From: Microbacterium sp. SY138 | Lineage (GTDB): Bacteria > Actinomycetota > Actinomycetes > Actinomycetales > Microbacteriaceae | Assembly: GCF_039729145.1 (NCBI RefSeq) | Contig: NZ_CP155793.1 | Span: 1,364,001 to 1,428,000 of the forward strand | DNA: 64,000 bases | Direction: 5' to 3' | In this document: positions 16,249-24,958 of the stretch, in pieces | Layout of the letters: each line of letters opens with the position of its first letter | How positions within the stretch are numbered: position 1 is the stretch's first letter | The notes under the pieces: generated by a model | Told to the model about the DNA's origin: nothing | What the model saw: the letters and a program-made list of their open reading frames with translations, nothing else | Database searches by the model: none | Translations under genes and position numbers: made by a program

Positions 16249-18522
16249 ATGAGCACCACAGCCCCCGCAGGCTCGACCGCGGACTCCGCAGTCGAACTCC
16301 AGATCGGCGGGATGACCTGCGCCTCCTGCGCGATGCGGATCGAGAAGAAGCTGAACAAGCTCGACGGCGTCGCCGCGACGGTGAACTACGCCACCGAGAA
16401 GGCGAAGGTCACCGTGCCCGCCGGGTACGACCCGGCGCTGCTGATCGCCGAGGTCGAGAAGACCGGCTACAGCGCCGCGCTCCCGGCCCCGAAGAAGACC
16501 AAGAACGACACCACCCAGGGTGGGGACGCGGACGACGCGGACCCGGAGCTGACCAGCCTGCGCAACCGGCTGATCGTCTCGATCATCCTCAGCGTCCCGG
16601 TCATCGCGATGGCGATGGTCCCCGCGCTGCAGTTCACCTACTGGCAGTGGGCGTCATTGGCGCTGGCCGCGCCGGTGATCGTGTGGGCGGCGTTCCCGTT
16701 CCACAAGGCCGCCTGGGCGAACCTCCGCCACGGTGCGGCGACGATGGACACGCTCATCTCGATGGGCACCACCGCGGCGTTCCTGTGGTCGCTGTACGCC
16801 CTGTTCTTCGGCACCGCCGGCGTCCCCGGGATGACGCACCCGTTCGAGCTGACTCTCGCGCCCTCTGACGGGGCGGCGAACATCTACCTCGAGGTCGCCG
16901 CCGGGGTGACGATGTTCATCCTCGCCGGCCGCTACTTCGAGAAGCGGTCCAAGCGGCAGGCTGGGGCGGCGCTGCGCGCGCTGCTCGAGCTCGGCGCGAA
17001 GGAGGTCGCGGTCCTGCGCGATGGGGTGGAGACGAAGATCTCCGTCGACGAGCTGCAGGTCGGGGACGAGTTCGTCGTCCGCCCGGGCGAGAAGATCGCC
17101 ACCGACGGTGTCGTCGTCTCCGGCACCTCCGCGGTGGACGCGTCCATGCTCACCGGCGAATCCGTGCCGGTCGAGGTCGGCGAGGGTGACCCGGTTACCG
17201 GCGCCACCGTGAACGCGGGCGGACGCCTGGTCATCCGCGCTACCCGGGTGGGTTCCGACACGCAGCTGGCTCAGATGGCCAAGCTCGTCGAGGACGCCCA
17301 GACCGGCAAGGCCGAGGTGCAGCGCCTGGCTGACAGGATCTCCGGTGTGTTCGTGCCGATCGCGATCCTCATCGCGGTGATCGCGCTGGGCGCCTGGTGG
17401 GGTGCGGGCTTCCCGATCTCCGCCGCGTTCACCGCCGCCGTCGCCGTCCTCGTGATCGCGTGCCCTTGCGCTCTGGGTCTTGCGACCCCGACCGCGCTGC
17501 TGGTCGGCACCGGCCGTGGCGCGCAGATGGGCATCCTGATCAAGGGCCCGGAGGTGCTGGAGTCCACCCGCAAGGTTGACACCGTGGTGCTGGACAAGAC
17601 CGGCACCGTCACCACCGGCAAGATGACCCTGGTCGACGTGGTCACCGAACCCGGTGTGAACCGCGACGAGCTGCTGCGCCTCGCGGGCGCGCTCGAGGAT
17701 GCCTCCGAGCACCCCATCGCGCAGGCGATCGCCAAGGGCGCCACCCAGGAGACCGGCACCCTGCCGGCCGTGGAGGGGTTCACCAACCTGGAAGGCAAGG
17801 GCGTCCAGGGTGTCGTCGACGGGCACGCGCTGCTCGTGGGCCGGGAGTCGCTGCTGGCCGAGTGGTCGCAGCAGTTGAGTTCCGAGGTCGCGTTCGCGAA
17901 GGCGCAGGCCGAGAGCGAGGGCAAGACTGTCGTCGCCGTCGGATGGGACGGGGCCGCGCGCGGCATCCTCGTCGTCGCTGACACCGTCAAGCCGACCAGC
18001 AAGGAGGCCATCGCCCAGCTCAAGGCGCTGGGCCTGACCCCGGTGCTGCTCACCGGCGACAACGAGGCGGTCGCCCGCCAGATCGCCGCGGAGGTCGGGA
18101 TCGACCAGGTCATCGCCGAGGTCATGCCCAAGGACAAGGTCGATGTCGTCACCCGCCTGCAGGGCGAGGGCAAGGTCGTCGCGATGGTCGGAGACGGCGT
18201 CAACGACGCCCCGGCCCTGGCGCAGGCCGACCTGGGATTGGCGATGGGTACCGGCACCGATGTCGCGATCGAAGCATCCGACATCACCCTGGTCCGCGGC
18301 GACCTGCGCAGCGCCGCCGACGCGATTCGCCTGTCCCGCAAGACCCTGGGCACGATCAAGACCAACCTGTTCTGGGCGTTCGCCTACAACACGGCTGCGA
18401 TCCCGGTCGCCGCTCTCGGCCTCCTCAACCCGATGCTCGCCGGGGCCGCCATGGCCCTGTCCAGCGTGTTCGTCGTTGGCAACAGCCTGCGTCTGCGCGG
18501 ATTCAAGAGCATCGCGCGCTGA
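16249..18522 (+). CDS. copA: Copper-exporting P-type ATPase CopA
   Basis: This complete 757-residue P1B-1 ATPase has one N-terminal HMA domain (GMTCASC, Cys24 and Cys27), the transmembrane CPC motif (405-407), DKTGT with Asp449 as phosphoacceptor, TGES in the actuator domain, the HP locus (SEHPIAQAI) and [14 protein letters not shown]. It would export Cu(I), receiving it from CopZ. It is the third gene of the copZ operon, 35 bases after the His-rich protein, with GAAGGAAC as ribosome site. It is a different gene from the partial CopA at the left edge. Confidence 0.96.
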   Translation: MSTTAPAGSTADSAVELQIGGMTCASCAMRIEKKLNKLDGVAATVNYATEKAKVTVPAGYDPALLIAEVEKTGYSAALPAPKKTKNDTTQGGDADDADPELTSLRNRLIVSIILSVPVIAMAMVPALQFTYWQWASLALAAPVIVWAAFPFHKAAWANLRHGAATMDTLISMGTTAAFLWSLYALFFGTAGVPGMTHPFELTLAPSDGAANIYLEVAAGVTMFILAGRYFEKRSKRQAGAALRALLELGAKEVAVLRDGVETKISVDELQVGDEFVVRPGEKIATDGVVVSGTSAVDASMLTGESVPVEVGEGDPVTGATVNAGGRLVIRATRVGSDTQLAQMAKLVEDAQTGKAEVQRLADRISGVFVPIAILIAVIALGAWWGAGFPISAAFTAAVAVLVIACPCALGLATPTALLVGTGRGAQMGILIKGPEVLESTRKVDTVVLDKTGTVTTGKMTLVDVVTEPGVNRDELLRLAGALEDASEHPIAQAIAKGATQETGTLPAVEGFTNLEGKGVQGVVDGHALLVGRESLLAEWSQQLSSEVAFAKAQAESEGKTVVAVGWDGAARGILVVADTVKPTSKEAIAQLKALGLTPVLLTGDNEAVARQIAAEVGIDQVIAEVMPKDKVDVVTRLQGEGKVVAMVGDGVNDAPALAQADLGLAMGTGTDVAIEASDITLVRGDLRSAADAIRLSRKTLGTIKTNLFWAFAYNTAAIPVAALGLLNPMLAGAAMALSSVFVVGNSLRLRGFKSIAR

Positions 18523-18575
18523 CCGGGCAATTCCCGCCAGCGCACTCCATCACCACACGAAAGGAACACCCACCC

Positions 18576-18818
18576 ATGACCAGCTGTTGCAGCACCAGCG
18601 CCCCCGCCCCCGGCGGACGCGAGAACCTCCTCGACGGCACCACCGGCGCTGACATGACGACCTGCCCGGTCATGACCGGCACCCCCGTCAACAAGGCCAC
18701 CGCCGAGGCCGCCGGCCTGTTCCGCGACTACGAGGGCGAGCGGTACTACTTCTGCTGCGCCGGTTGCGGTCCCGCGTTCGACGCGGACCCGGCCAAGTAC
18801 GCCGCCGCCATGGCCTGA
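18576..18818 (+). CDS. YHS-domain metal-binding protein, copy 1
   Basis: This 80-residue protein has an N-terminal Cys-rich stretch (MTSCCSTSAP) and a YHS/TRASH-like domain: CPVMTGTPVNKATAEAAGLFRDYEGERYYFCCAGCGPAFDADPAKY. The cysteines (CPVM, FCCAGC) suit a soft-metal site. YHS domains are often fused to or encoded next to copper and silver ATPases, and this one follows copA by 53 bases. A near-identical partner without the Cys-rich start lies at 23465. It is probably a cytoplasmic copper buffer or chaperone. A perfect hairpin follows at 18827. Confidence 0.85.
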   Translation: MTSCCSTSAPAPGGRENLLDGTTGADMTTCPVMTGTPVNKATAEAAGLFRDYEGERYYFCCAGCGPAFDADPAKYAAAMA

Positions 18819-18826
18819 TCCTCACT

Positions 18827-18859
18827 CCCGGGCCCACACCACCGTCGTGTGGGCCCGGG
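18827..18859 (+). terminator. Terminator hairpin after the YHS gene
   Basis: CCCGGGCCCACAC at 18827-18839 pairs perfectly over 13 bp with GTGTGGGCCCGGG at 18847-18859 around a 7-nt loop. It starts 8 bases after the YHS stop and ends only 17 bases before the CsoR-like start, so it may limit read-through into that regulator. Confidence 0.8.
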
Positions 18860-18876
18860 ACACGGACACCCCACCA

Positions 18877-19167
18877 ATGACCATCCCCACACCCGCCGCG
18901 GACGGCTACATCACCGACCCGCGCACCTACCGCAACCGACTCCGCCGCCTCGAGGGACAGATCCGCGGCATCACCCGCATGATCGACCAGGAACGCCCCT
19001 GCATCGACACCCTCACCCAGATCTCCGCCAGCAAACGCGCACTGCAAGGTGTGGCGCTCAGCCTCCTCGACGACCACCTCCGCCACGCAAAAGCCACCGG
19101 CACCCTCGATGACGAGCTGACAATCACGGCGATGTCCGTGGCTATCGCCCGGCTGATCCAGCCCTGA
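18877..19167 (+). CDS. CsoR/RcnR-family regulator lacking the second CsoR cysteine
   Basis: This 96-residue all-helical DUF156 repressor has the family core RNRLRRLEGQIRGITRMI. Cys42 and His67 align with the first two Cu(I) ligands of CsoR, but the third position, four residues after the His, is Ala71 (DDHLRHAKATG). The other CsoR in this window has the complete Cys-His-Cys set. A Cys plus His without the last Cys is closer to FrmR-type members, so this protein may sense something other than Cu(I), or may not sense at all. The ATG at 18877 is used; the upstream in-frame ATG lies inside the terminator hairpin. The next gene, an FAD oxidoreductase, starts 59 bases on. Confidence 0.85.
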   Translation: MTIPTPAADGYITDPRTYRNRLRRLEGQIRGITRMIDQERPCIDTLTQISASKRALQGVALSLLDDHLRHAKATGTLDDELTITAMSVAIARLIQP

Positions 19168-19226
19168 CCACGTCTCGTTCGCAGCCCTGCGACCCCGACC
19201 CCTCTCAGCGGAAGCGAGCTGTACCC

Positions 19227-20372
19227 ATGACCGTCCACCAGGTCGTCATCCTCGGCGCCGGGGCCGCAGGTGTCGCCGCCGCACAGGTCCTCTCGCGACG
19301 CGGCGGTGTTGCCGTCACCCTCGTTGCTCGCACCGATGAGACTCCCTACATCCGCATGCACATCACAGGCATCGCCTTCGGCCCTACCCTCGCGGAGAGC
19401 ATCCAGGCGCACCTGCCCGAGATCACTGTCGTCCGCGACACAGTCACCAGTGTCGACCGGTGCACCCGTACGGTACAGCTGAGCACGGGAGCTCAGTTGT
19501 CGTTCGACTCACTCATTGTGGCCACCGGCAGCCACCCCCGCCCGCTGGATCCCGCCCTCCCCGGCGTCGATGATCCCGCCGTCACCCCGAGAACTCTCAC
19601 CCTGCACACCCTGGACGACGCCGACAGAATCCGGAACATCCTTACGCACCGGCCTGGCCCGAAACGTGTCGCGGTCTACGGGGGCGGATTCACCGGCGCG
19701 GAGACCGTCTCCGCTCTCCGCGAGGCGGGACACCACGCCGCCCTGATCAGCCGTGCCCGCATTCCCGGACAGGCCGCATTCGGCACCCTCCTCGCCGCCC
19801 GCATCGCGGACACGCACCGCGGGCGCGTCACGACCTTCCTCGGACGCACCATCACCGCGCTCCACGACCGCGGGCCCTTGCTGGGAATCACCCTGGACGA
19901 CACCACCACCCTCTCAGCGGACCTGCTCATCATCGCGCTGGGGGCCCTCCCGACCGCACCCCACCCGTTCACCCGCGGAGTCGACGTCGACGACCACCTG
20001 CGCTCGGGTACACCAGGCATCTACGCCGCGGGCGCTGCCGTGACGCATCATGACGACCACCTCGGCACCTGGCGAATCGACCACTGGGCCGACGCAGCCG
20101 CGCAGGGCGCCCACGCGGCGGCCGCCCTGCTGCACGACCACCTCGACAGCGACGACCCCGGCCCGTACCGACCGCGCAGCTCATACGGCGCGCTGATCCA
20201 CGGCACGGTGATCTCCGGCATCGGCTACACCACCACCACGAACGAGCACACCCGCTTCGAGGACACCCTTGTCATGCACATGGCGGGCGACACGATCGTC
20301 GGCGTCACCGGGATCGATCAGGTCACCGCGGTGCATCAGAATTCGGCACGGCTGCACGTGGTGGCGGCATGA
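19227..20372 (+). CDS. FAD-dependent pyridine-nucleotide oxidoreductase, copy 2
   Basis: This 381-residue flavoprotein is paralogous to the proteins at 6875 and 23734. It has the FAD fold VVILGAGAAGVAAAQVL, the ATG turn, the NAD(P)H fold VAVYGGGFTGAETVSAL, and GIYAAGAAV with WRIDHWADAAAQGAHAA at the end. No redox-active Cys pair is seen. It shares ATGA with the start of the following MFS gene, so reductase and transporter are co-translated. It may reduce a metal, metallophore or quinone connected with the exporter. The acceptor is not known. Confidence 0.87.
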   Translation: MTVHQVVILGAGAAGVAAAQVLSRRGGVAVTLVARTDETPYIRMHITGIAFGPTLAESIQAHLPEITVVRDTVTSVDRCTRTVQLSTGAQLSFDSLIVATGSHPRPLDPALPGVDDPAVTPRTLTLHTLDDADRIRNILTHRPGPKRVAVYGGGFTGAETVSALREAGHHAALISRARIPGQAAFGTLLAARIADTHRGRVTTFLGRTITALHDRGPLLGITLDDTTTLSADLLIIALGALPTAPHPFTRGVDVDDHLRSGTPGIYAAGAAVTHHDDHLGTWRIDHWADAAAQGAHAAAALLHDHLDSDDPGPYRPRSSYGALIHGTVISGIGYTTTTNEHTRFEDTLVMHMAGDTIVGVTGIDQVTAVHQNSARLHVVAA

Positions 20373-21616
20373 ACGCACCCACCCGGACCAGCCGCGCACG
20401 CGGCGGCTTCTGTCTCAGCGTCACCGGCACCGTGTTGCTGATGGCCGCGGCATCCGCACCCTCTCCCTTCTACCCTCAGCTCATCCAGGACCTGCAACTG
20501 CCGCCGGTCGCCGCCACCGTCATCTTCGCGATCTACGCCATCCCCCTCCTGATCGCACTCCTCGTGCTCGGATCCGCGTCCGACCGATTCGGCCGCCGCC
20601 GCGTCCTGATCGTCGGAGCCCTCCTGCTCGCCGCCAGCCTGCTGCTGTTCTGGGCAGCCGACTCCTTCACCAAACTGCTCACCGCCCGCGCGCTACAGGG
20701 GCTCGCGGCAGGACTGCTCATCCCCGCCCTGAACGCGATGATGGTGGACTTCGAACCCGCCGGACGACCGGGGGCCGCCGCACTGGCCAACACCGCCGCT
20801 CCGATGGCGGGGCTCGGCATCGGAGCGATCTCCGCGGCCGGACTACTTGATCTGCAGGGCATCGATGCCGGCACCGTCTTCCTGGTCTTGGCCGCCCTGT
20901 TCGTCTTGATCGCCGGAACCGCCGGGACCATCCCGGAACCGCACCACGCGCCGCTGCGTGATGAGCGCCCTACCTTGGCCCGGCGAAAGCGACTGCCCGC
21001 CTCGACGAGACGCGTCCTCGTCTCCGTCGTCCCGGCCGTGATCGCTGGATGGGTCACCAACGGGATGTTTCTCGCGCTGGGCCCGGTGATCATCTCCACT
21101 CAGTTCGCGGCTCATACCCACGTCGAGGAAGCCCTATCGATCCTCGTGCTGGCCGCGGCCGGCGTCGCCGCGGCGCTCCTGCTGCACCGCTCCCGCCCGC
21201 GACGCATCAGCCTGTTCGGCACGGTCTCCCTAGGTCTGGGCGCACTGTTCAGCGTGCTCGCCCTGTCTGTGCACAGCTTCCCCGGCTACCTGGCCAGCGT
21301 CGCGATCGTCGGGGCGGGCTTCGGCACCGCCTTCATGGGCGCGATGCGTACTCTGCTGCCGCACGTGGATCCCGAGCAGCGAGCGAGAGTCATGGCGGTC
21401 ATCTACACGATCTCCTACCTCGCCATGTCCGTCCCCACCGTGCTGGCCGGACTCCTCGTGCCCCTGCTCACCCTCCCCGGTGCCGCGATCGCGCTCGGCG
21501 CGGTGGTCGTGCTGCTGAGCATCACCGCCACCGTCGCCCGGCTACGGCTGACCGACCGTGCCGGTGCCGCTTCGACATCTGTGTCTCCTCAACAGAAAGG
21601 AACCGTGAGAACATGA
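20369..21616 (+). CDS. MFS transporter in copper operon
   Basis: This 415-residue major facilitator protein has about 12 membrane helices and the loop 2-3 signature GSASDRFGRRRVLI. It resembles drug/H+ antiporters of the EmrB/Bcr kind in general architecture. It overlaps the oxidoreductase upstream and the multicopper oxidase downstream by ATGA (20369 and 21613), a three-gene coupled unit. That context suggests export of a metal-related compound or metallophore rather than an ordinary drug. The substrate is not known. Confidence 0.85.
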   Translation: MNAPTRTSRARGGFCLSVTGTVLLMAAASAPSPFYPQLIQDLQLPPVAATVIFAIYAIPLLIALLVLGSASDRFGRRRVLIVGALLLAASLLLFWAADSFTKLLTARALQGLAAGLLIPALNAMMVDFEPAGRPGAAALANTAAPMAGLGIGAISAAGLLDLQGIDAGTVFLVLAALFVLIAGTAGTIPEPHHAPLRDERPTLARRKRLPASTRRVLVSVVPAVIAGWVTNGMFLALGPVIISTQFAAHTHVEEALSILVLAAAGVAAALLLHRSRPRRISLFGTVSLGLGALFSVLALSVHSFPGYLASVAIVGAGFGTAFMGAMRTLLPHVDPEQRARVMAVIYTISYLAMSVPTVLAGLLVPLLTLPGAAIALGAVVVLLSITATVARLRLTDRAGAASTSVSPQQKGTVRT

Positions 21617-23133
21617 CAACTCCCACCTCCCGCCCACCGCTACTGGTGACCAGGCGAGGCTTCCTCTCCCTCGGGGTGGGTGCCGTTGCCGTCGCCGCTC
21701 TCGCTTCCTGCACCCCGACCCCCACGTGGGTGCCGCCCACTGGGCCCGCCGTCGACCGCACGGAGAAAGACCGGCGTAGCACCGGCCGCGTCGTCACCGC
21801 GAGCCTGACCGCTGCGGCCGCGACCCTGGACCTGGCAGGGACGTCGGCCTCCACGTTCTCCTACGGCAGTATCCCCGGCCCCGTACTCCGCGTCCGTGCC
21901 GGCGACACCCTGCAAGCCACCGTCCGCAACGACCTCCCCTTCGACACGTCCGTGCACTGGCACGGGCTCGCGCTGCGCAACGACATGGACGGCGTCCCGC
22001 CGCTCACCCAACAGCCCATCGCCGCGGGCGACTCCTTCCGGTACGAGTTCATCGCCCCCGATCCGGGCACGCACTGGTTCCACCCGCACGTCGGCGCGCA
22101 GCTGGACAGTGGGCTGTATGGTGCGCTCATCGTCGAGGACCCGAACGAACCGCTCCGCTACGACGACGAGTGGGTCATCATCCTCGACGATTGGCTCGAC
22201 GGGGTCACCGCCACCCCTGACGAGGTGCTCGAGGAGCTGCGTAAGGGGATGGGGGACATGGGCGGGATGGAGGACATGTTCATGCGGATGGGGAACATGC
22301 TGATGGGTGCCGACTCCGACCTGCTCGGCGGTGACGCCGGCGACGTCTACTACCCGCACTACCTGATCAACGGCAAACCCACCGGCGACCCCGCCCAGTT
22401 CACCGGCGCCCCCGGAACCCGGGTCCGCATCCGCCTGATCAACGCGGGCGGAGACACCGCGTTCCGCGTCGCGCTCGGCGAGCACCGGCTCACCGTCACC
22501 CACACCGACGGATACCCCGTCGACCCGCTCGAAGTTGACAGCGTGCTCATCGGCATGGGCGAACGCTACGACGTGATCGTTACCCTCAGCGACGGAGTGT
22601 TCCCGTTCATCGCTGAGGCGGAAGGTAAACGCGAACGCGCCTTCGCCATCGTCCGCACCGGGGGCGGGCAGGCGCCGGCCGTCGATGTCGAGATCCCCGA
22701 ACTGGGGGAGGGGCGCCAGGTGGCCACCGCAGAGCTCTTCGCCGCCGCCTCAGATGCCCAGCTCGACCGCCGTGCCACCGACCGCACCATCGAGCTGATC
22801 CTCACCGGCAGCATGGCGAAGTATGACTGGGGTTTCAACGGCAAGCGGTTCGATATGAACGACCCCCTTCGCGACGCCCACGCGATCGTCGCGGGGGAGC
22901 GCGTCCGACTCACCGTCACCAACGACACCGACATGTGGCACCCATTCCACCTGCACGGGCATGCCTACCAGCACACCGGCGGCGGGCCCCGCAAGGACAC
23001 GTCCATTGTGCTGCCCGGGCAGACCCTCAACCTAGAGTTCGACGCCGACAACCCCGGTCGATGGATGACCCACTGCCACAACATCTACCATGGTGAAGCC
23101 GGGATGATGACCGTCCTCGCTTACCGCGACTGA
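21613..23133 (+). CDS. Tat-exported multicopper oxidase (CueO/laccase-like)
   Basis: This 506-residue oxidase has a twin-arginine signal (LVTRRGFLSLGVG, Arg14-Arg15) followed by a lipobox-like LASC (Cys33), so it may be a Tat-exported lipoprotein. Copper ligands are visible as HWHG (115-118), HWFHPH (154-159), HPFHLHGH and HCHNIYHGE. A Met-rich loop at about 213-231 (GMGDMGGMEDMFMRMGNML) resembles the copper-regulating methionine region of CueO. It would oxidise Cu(I) to the less toxic Cu(II) outside the cell. The start at 21613 overlaps the MFS stop. A C-terminal fragment of a close relative lies at 11328. Confidence 0.95.
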   Translation: MTTPTSRPPLLVTRRGFLSLGVGAVAVAALASCTPTPTWVPPTGPAVDRTEKDRRSTGRVVTASLTAAAATLDLAGTSASTFSYGSIPGPVLRVRAGDTLQATVRNDLPFDTSVHWHGLALRNDMDGVPPLTQQPIAAGDSFRYEFIAPDPGTHWFHPHVGAQLDSGLYGALIVEDPNEPLRYDDEWVIILDDWLDGVTATPDEVLEELRKGMGDMGGMEDMFMRMGNMLMGADSDLLGGDAGDVYYPHYLINGKPTGDPAQFTGAPGTRVRIRLINAGGDTAFRVALGEHRLTVTHTDGYPVDPLEVDSVLIGMGERYDVIVTLSDGVFPFIAEAEGKRERAFAIVRTGGGQAPAVDVEIPELGEGRQVATAELFAAASDAQLDRRATDRTIELILTGSMAKYDWGFNGKRFDMNDPLRDAHAIVAGERVRLTVTNDTDMWHPFHLHGHAYQHTGGGPRKDTSIVLPGQTLNLEFDADNPGRWMTHCHNIYHGEAGMMTVLAYRD

Positions 23134-23360
23134 ACCGGCAACGTCACACGAGGCAGCATCTGACAGTGCTCTCGATCAACGTGAACCTGCCCCGACCCCC
23201 GACGCCACAATCTGGTTCGGCTCTGCTGATGGGATCGCGCCGCGGCGTACCACCCCCGTCGTCGACAACCGTTCGCAGGACGGCCTCAACGTCGAGATCC
23301 CGATGAAGATCCGCGTCGAGACTGGCAACCAGGAATAGAAGATCAGAACTCACTGTTGTC
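23134..23360. other. Intergenic stretch with a possible plus-strand coding remnant
   Basis: No complete gene is supported. A plus-strand frame ending at the TAG at 23336-23338 reads DATIWFGSADGIAP...VEIPMKIRVETGNQE, which looks like the last 50 or so residues of some protein, but it has no start and no family I recognise. It is probably a leftover from module joining. Confidence 0.25.
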
Positions 23361-23377
23361 ATACCCATACGGGGTAT
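23361..23377. promoter_or_regulatory. CsoR-type copper operator upstream of the second YHS gene
   Basis: ATACCC-ATACG-GGGTAT is a perfect 6-bp inverted repeat, the classic CsoR box. It lies 88 bases before the YHS gene at 23465 and would control the YHS, oxidoreductase, CopB and CsoR genes that follow. Confidence 0.78.
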
Positions 23378-23464
23378 ACGATGGTGGTGTCAGGGGCTGA
23401 GCGTCGCCACTGGCCGAGGGGCTGCTCCTCTCGGTGAGACAACAACGGACAAGGGATCATCGCC

Positions 23465-23677
23465 ATGAATCACGAACACCACCATGAGGCGCCTGCAGGT
23501 ACGCCCTCCGACGATATCGTCATCTGTCCGGTGATGACGGGCAGCACTGTCAGCAAGAGCGTCGCCGAGGCGCAGGGACTTTACCGAGACTATGACGGCG
23601 AACGGTACTGGTTCTGCTGTTCTGCTTGCCCGCCCCTGTTCGACGCCGATCCGGAGAAGTACATCCGGGCCGCCTGA
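23465..23677 (+). CDS. YHS-domain metal-binding protein, copy 2
   Basis: This 70-residue protein begins with a His-rich segment (MNHEHHHEAPAG) and continues with a YHS domain nearly the same as the one at 18576: CPVMTGSTVSKSVAEAQGLYRDYDGERYWFCCSACPPLFDADPEKY. The metal site would be formed by CPVM and FCCSAC. It is the first gene behind a CsoR box and precedes an oxidoreductase, so copper-induced expression and a metal-buffering role are likely. Confidence 0.85.
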   Translation: MNHEHHHEAPAGTPSDDIVICPVMTGSTVSKSVAEAQGLYRDYDGERYWFCCSACPPLFDADPEKYIRAA

Positions 23678-23733
23678 TTCTGACCCGAGAACAGCGTGTC
23701 CCCGGGTCCCGCACACAATCCTCAAGGAGCCTA

Positions 23734-24933
23734 ATGACCCCCCAGAAAGTCGTCGTCCTCGGCGCTGGCGCCGCAGGCACATCCGCCGTACGGATTCTCG
23801 CCGGTTCGGATGCGGTGACTGTGACTCTAATCGGGCGGACGGCCGAGACCCCGTACAACCGCACCCTCGTGAACAAGGGCGTCGCGATCGGATTGCTCAC
23901 GCCGGAGCAGGCGGCCATGCCAGGGGCGGAGGTTGTTGCCGACACAGCGGTCGAGGTCGATACGGATGCCCGCATCGTCCGGCTCGCCTCGGGACGAATC
24001 GAGGAATATGACGCGTTGGTCATCGCGACCGGCAGCGCACCTCGCCTGCTTGGCGACGGACTCGGGGGAGCTACCGGGCACGTCCAGCCGGGACGCATCA
24101 CCACGCTGCATTCGCTCGACGATGCGATCGCGGTCCGCGACTTCCTCGCAGATCTGGGCCGCCCGGCGCGAGTCGTGATCTCTGGCGCGGGTCTGGTCGC
24201 CGCCGAGACCGCGAGCCTGCTTCGTGAGCGCGACCACCAGGTCACTTTGATCGCGCGGGCTGAGCTCCCAGGCACGACCGTTTTCGGCGAAGAGCTCGCG
24301 CAGCGCCTCGCCGAAGCACACCAGGCTGTCCTCGACACCGCCTTCGGCCGTGCGATCACAACGATCCGCGACACAGCGGACGGTATCGAGGTCACCCTCG
24401 ACGATGGGACCGTGTTGCCCTCCGACCTGCTTATCGTCGCCCATGGCACTGAACCTACTGCCCCTGCACCATGGAACGCGGGCGTAGACGTAGATGACAG
24501 CCTGCGCACCGCACTCCCGGGCGTTTACGCCGCTGGAGGGGTCGCTGTGCACGATGACTCCACGCTGGGCGTGTGGCGCATCGACCACTGGTCGGACGCG
24601 GCCGCGCAGGGCGAGCACGCCGCCCGCACTCTCCTCGCTGACATCGGCGCGGGGGAGCAGCCCGGCAGCTACCAGCCTCGCGCCCCGTTCACCGCCACCG
24701 TCCACGGTGCAATGATCGCCGGGGCCGGACTGACCGATACACGGACCGACACCCACATCGACAGTTCTGAGCCGCTGGTGGTCATCCGCCAGCATGGCGC
24801 GGTCCCTGTCGGTGTCCTCGGCTTGGACGCCGCGCCCGCCGTTTTCGGCTGGATGCCCAAGCTGTACACCTCGACCGCGACCGACGCGGGGGCCCTCGCC
24901 TCCACGGGGACCGGTACGGCAGACTCGAAATAG
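23734..24933 (+). CDS. FAD-dependent pyridine-nucleotide oxidoreductase, copy 3
   Basis: This 399-residue flavoprotein is paralogous to copies 1 and 2. It has VVVLGAGAAGTSAVRIL, an ATGS turn, VVISGAGLVAAETASLL as NAD(P)H fold, and GVYAAGGVAVHDDSTLGVWRIDHW near the C-terminus. The ATG at 23734 is chosen because AAGGAG lies 5 bases upstream and the FAD motif begins directly after it. It sits between a YHS protein and CopB in a probable CsoR-controlled operon. As with the others, no redox Cys pair is present and the electron acceptor is unknown. Confidence 0.88.
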   Translation: MTPQKVVVLGAGAAGTSAVRILAGSDAVTVTLIGRTAETPYNRTLVNKGVAIGLLTPEQAAMPGAEVVADTAVEVDTDARIVRLASGRIEEYDALVIATGSAPRLLGDGLGGATGHVQPGRITTLHSLDDAIAVRDFLADLGRPARVVISGAGLVAAETASLLRERDHQVTLIARAELPGTTVFGEELAQRLAEAHQAVLDTAFGRAITTIRDTADGIEVTLDDGTVLPSDLLIVAHGTEPTAPAPWNAGVDVDDSLRTALPGVYAAGGVAVHDDSTLGVWRIDHWSDAAAQGEHAARTLLADIGAGEQPGSYQPRAPFTATVHGAMIAGAGLTDTRTDTHIDSSEPLVVIRQHGAVPVGVLGLDAAPAVFGWMPKLYTSTATDAGALASTGTGTADSK

Positions 24934-24958
24934 CCGCTAGGCACAGGGAAGTGAACTG

